Shown: positions 6,997 through 8,470 of the stretch, piece after piece
Layout of the letters: every line of letters begins with the position of its first letter
How positions within the stretch are numbered: the first letter of the stretch is position 1
DNA from: Negativibacillus sp.
GTDB lineage: Bacteria > Bacillota > Clostridia > Oscillospirales > Ruminococcaceae
Direction of reading: 5' to 3'
NCBI GenBank assembly: GCA_020024325.1
Contig: JAHHTY010000073.1
Coordinates: forward strand, 1 to 8,470
DNA length: 8,470 nucleotides
Notes under the pieces: generated by a model
Database searches by the model: none
The model's input: the letters and a program-made list of their open reading frames with translations, nothing else
What the model was told of the DNA's origin: nothing
Made by a program: the position numbers and the translations under genes

Positions 6997-7021
6997 CAAA
7001 TGAGAGCTTATGCGTTATACT
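6993..7021 (+). promoter_or_regulatory. Predicted activator-type promoter of the peptide gene
   Basis: A -10-like TATACT (7016-7021) lies 17 bp after TGTTCA (6993-6998), a poor -35 match that is embedded in the right arm of operator copy 1. A good -10 with a bad -35 covered by an operator fits a promoter that needs an activator. The predicted start is near 7028, about 29 nt before the ATG. Confidence 0.5.
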
Positions 7022-7056
7022 TTATAAGGTCAAACAAAAGAAGAAAGGGTATTATT

Positions 7057-7200
7057 ATGAAAAAATTATTGTCTGTTTTATTGTCTGTCATGCTGTGTAC
7101 ATGTATTATGGTGTCAGCACCATCGAATCGGTGCTCAGCTACAGAGTATCCAGACGATCCAGTTCTATATGCAGTAGATAGTGGGGAAGATGATTTTTAG
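7057..7200 (+). CDS. Small secreted peptide precursor, candidate quorum-sensing pheromone (PapR/SHP-like)
   Basis: A 47-residue protein starting at ATG 7057, 7 bp after GAAAGGG (7043-7049). It has a classic signal peptide: MKK followed by a hydrophobic stretch (residues 4-21). A plausible signal peptidase site follows CSA at 26-28, which would release TEYPDDPVLYAVDSGEDDF, an acidic 19-mer. Length, MKKLL start and acidic Phe-ended tail resemble PapR of Bacillus cereus (48 residues, active C-terminus ADLPFEF); the active form here might be a C-terminal fragment such as DSGEDDF. The stop overlaps the stop of the opposing HTH-TPR regulator by 4 bp, and an operator-like inverted repeat lies upstream. 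Together these suggest a signal for an RRNPP-type regulator. A small secreted peptide of another function is possible; no bacteriocin or modification genes adjoin it. Confidence 0.75.
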   Translation: MKKLLSVLLSVMLCTCIMVSAPSNRCSATEYPDDPVLYAVDSGEDDF

Positions 7201-8126
7201 ATGGAAAAATCCGAATTAAAATATTCTTGAATTTCAGATTTGATGATCTCAGTGCCACGCTTGTTATTGATTGCTTCAAAAAGGTAAAAAGCCTGTTTAT
7301 AATATCTTTTGCTTTTTTCATCCTGATTTAAAAAGTGATAGCATTCTGCAATAATCGCAATAATAGATGGTAAATAATAATACTGTCCATACTGTGTACA
7401 TGCTTGCCAACCAAGTTCAGCAATCTCTACAGCTTCCGCATAACGTCCGACCAGGTCCAGCTCTCTTGCGTAGTTGAAAGCGACCAGAGGGAGCAGACCG
7501 CCGGACTGAAGGATATTTTGAAAATGTTTTTTTATGTATTTAAGCAATTGATAATAGATATCAATTGCTTTTTTGTGTTGTTTTAAGTCAGAATAAACGG
7601 TGGCAATCTGGTTGATGACTTTGACTTCATCAATACTGTAAAGACCTTCATAAATTGCATCGATATCAAAGTTCGGTGCAGTCAGTCGGATGGCTTGAAA
7701 GAGTATATCTAATTTTTCATCATAAGTGTAAGGGATAATCTCTCCATTTTCTTTTTTTCCAAGAGAAACTTTGGAACGCAAAATAAATTGATGAATTAAA
7801 GGATCATCAGGGTCAGCAATCTTTTCCAGTTCTTCGATTTTTGGCAGACCTCTTTGAGAATCCTTTAGCACATTGCAGGAAGTAATTTCTGTCTGAAGAT
7901 CGGAAATCTGCATTTCATTTTTACTTAAGAGGGCGTAGTATTTGTCCTCTGGCAAATCGAGTCTTTGAAGAAGAACACGAAGTTTGTTCATGGACGGAGT
8001 TTGCCGGCCGTTTTCCAAACGAGAGATTGTAATCGGTTCGCAGATTCCTTTACAAAGTTGCTCCTGCGTTAATTTTAGTTCTAATCTGCGTTTTTTAATT
8101 AACTCGCCAATAAAATATTTCTTCAT
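7197..8126 (-). CDS. HTH-TPR transcriptional regulator, PlcR/Rgg-like (RRNPP type)
   Basis: A 309-residue cytoplasmic regulator. An N-terminal XRE/Cro-type helix-turn-helix spans about residues 7-59; its core LTQEQLCKGICEPITISRLE (19-38) ends in the SRLENGRQTPS signature. The rest is helical with TPR-like repeats at about 165-200, 213-246 and 252-286. This architecture and length match peptide-binding regulators such as PlcR and Rgg, which sense small re-imported peptides through the TPR domain. The start ATG 8126 follows AAAAGGAG with a 9-bp spacer. No strong promoter is visible; candidates are an extended -10 TGGTAAGAT near 8160-8168 or TATAGT at 8194-8189. It converges with, and overlaps by 4 bp, the peptide gene 7057-7200, its probable signal. 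A peptide-independent metabolic sensor is the alternative. Confidence 0.85.
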   Translation of the reverse strand: MKKYFIGELIKKRRLELKLTQEQLCKGICEPITISRLENGRQTPSMNKLRVLLQRLDLPEDKYYALLSKNEMQISDLQTEITSCNVLKDSQRGLPKIEELEKIADPDDPLIHQFILRSKVSLGKKENGEIIPYTYDEKLDILFQAIRLTAPNFDIDAIYEGLYSIDEVKVINQIATVYSDLKQHKKAIDIYYQLLKYIKKHFQNILQSGGLLPLVAFNYARELDLVGRYAEAVEIAELGWQACTQYGQYYYLPSIIAIIAECYHFLNQDEKSKRYYKQAFYLFEAINNKRGTEIIKSEIQEYFNSDFSI

Positions 8127-8176
8127 TGAAACGGTCTCCTTTTCAACTCGACTTATTATTATCTTACCATATTTAG

Positions 8177-8206
8177 AATTTAATTTAAACTATATTAAAA
8201 TAAATT
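8177..8206. repeat. AT-only inverted repeat upstream of the HTH-TPR regulator
   Basis: The arms 8177-8188 and 8195-8206 match at 11 of 12 positions around ACTATA. On the minus strand the centre reads TATAGT, a possible -10 of the regulator gene. The arms are almost purely A and T, so chance or simple helix melting is a real alternative. Confidence 0.3.
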
Positions 8207-8236
8207 TCTTTTTCATGAGCAATTTAAGGGTAAATA

Positions 8237-8282
8237 AACCTATCGTTTCATGAAAGTTTTTATATATTCAATGCGATATGTT
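8237..8282. promoter_or_regulatory. Operator copy 2, between the regulator and the right-edge gene
   Basis: AACCTATCGTTT (8237-8248) and ATGCGATATGTT (8271-8282) match the arms of operator copy 1 at 11/12 and 10/12 positions, with the same 22-bp spacing. When copy 1 is read on the minus strand the 22-bp centres also match at 16 positions (shared CATG next to the arm and AGTTTTT), giving 37/46 overall. The right arm ends 19 bp before a perfect TATAAT for rightward transcription. The left arm is 110 bp from the regulator start, so it may also affect that gene. Confidence 0.7.
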
Positions 8283-8307
8283 TTATTTGAAAAAGGACTG
8301 CTATAAT
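8279..8307 (+). promoter_or_regulatory. Predicted activator-type promoter of the right-edge gene
   Basis: A perfect TATAAT (8302-8307) lies 17 bp after TGTTTT (8279-8284), a non-consensus -35 that overlaps the right arm of operator copy 2. The arm-to-minus-10 distance (19 bp) is identical to that at the peptide gene. The predicted start near 8314 gives a leader of about 125 nt; this leader holds a GGAAT/ATTCC pair and a 10-codon ATG frame (8369-8401) without a usable ribosome binding site. Confidence 0.55.
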
Positions 8308-8438
8308 AAAGATAATTGTGAGATCATTACCTAAATTACTTATTAGGGAATCTGTAAAAGAATAAGGTATGTCCTCGCAATCGATTGATAAAAAACTGTG
8401 AATATTCCTGTAATCTAAAATAAAAGGAGGAGTTTCGT

Positions 8439-8470
8439 GTGACACGATATTTCTGGGAACAAGCAAAACT
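8439..8470 (+). CDS. Start of an unidentified gene running off the window (candidate quorum-sensing target)
   Basis: A GTG at 8439 follows a very strong AAGGAGGAG (8424-8432) by 6 bp and opens a frame reading MTRYFWEQAK to the window end. The GTG at 8437 is excluded because it is followed directly by TGA. Ten residues are too few to name a family. It is the first gene after the operator copy 2 promoter, so it, or an operon it leads, is the probable regulated output of the peptide system. Confidence 0.6.
   Translation, partial: MTRYFWEQAK

Noticed and set aside
6862..7056. A longer in-frame ATG start (6862) that would extend the peptide gene to 112 residues
   Set aside because: It would read through the strong terminator, the operator and the promoter, has no ribosome binding site, and would bury the clear signal peptide starting at 7057.
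8369..8401. 10-codon frame in the leader of the right-edge gene (MSSQSIDKKL)
   Set aside because: The only AAGG lies one base before the ATG, too close to act; no attenuator-like codon run is seen. Noted in the promoter entry only.
8260..8466. Minus-strand 68-codon frame at the right end
   Set aside because: It needs a TTG start without visible ribosome binding site and lies over the operator copy 2 promoter and leader on the other strand.
1..8470. CRISPR array, tRNA or rRNA genes, insertion sequences, phage genes
   Set aside because: No regularly spaced repeats, no transposase or integrase motifs, and no stretch resembling a structural RNA gene were seen.

Overview
The window comes from a low-GC Gram-positive chromosome, most likely an anaerobic gut-type Firmicute (Clostridia or a relative). 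The grounds are strong AGGAGG-type ribosome binding sites, sigma-A-like promoters, U-tailed hairpin terminators, an oleate hydratase of the staphylococcal/lactobacillal length class, and citrate lyase genes with a fused CitX-CitG. No species can be named from the sequence alone.

Layout. (1) Positions 1-2755 are the distal part of a citrate lyase locus: the last codons of citF, a terminator, then citC with its own promoter, and citXG. CitC acetylates the lyase acyl carrier protein; the CitG and CitX domains make and attach its prosthetic group. A bidirectional hairpin closes this block. (2) Positions 2778-6939 form a fatty-acid-related block: oleate hydratase (ohyA, minus strand), a divergent TetR-family regulator, and a radical SAM protein with a SPASM-like cysteine-rich tail. 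The ohyA and radical SAM promoters carry the same 9-mer directly in front of their -35 hexamers, at the same distance from a perfect TATAAT. This suggests joint control, probably by the TetR protein. (3) Positions 6940-8470 look like a peptide quorum-sensing module: a 47-residue secreted peptide precursor (7057-7200) overlaps tail-to-tail with an HTH-TPR regulator of the PlcR/Rgg (RRNPP) architecture (8126-7197, minus strand).

The strongest undescribed signal is in block 3. A long inverted repeat (12-bp arms, exactly 22 bp apart) lies directly before the peptide gene promoter. A second copy lies beyond the regulator gene, with near-identical arms and the same 22-bp spacing. In both copies the right arm ends exactly 19 bp before a -10 hexamer, and the overlapping -35 is poor, as expected for activator-dependent promoters. 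The simplest model is this: the regulator, bound to the matured re-imported peptide, activates the peptide gene (autoinduction) and also a target gene that starts at a GTG at 8439 and runs off the window. This is inferred from architecture and sequence; no homology search was possible.
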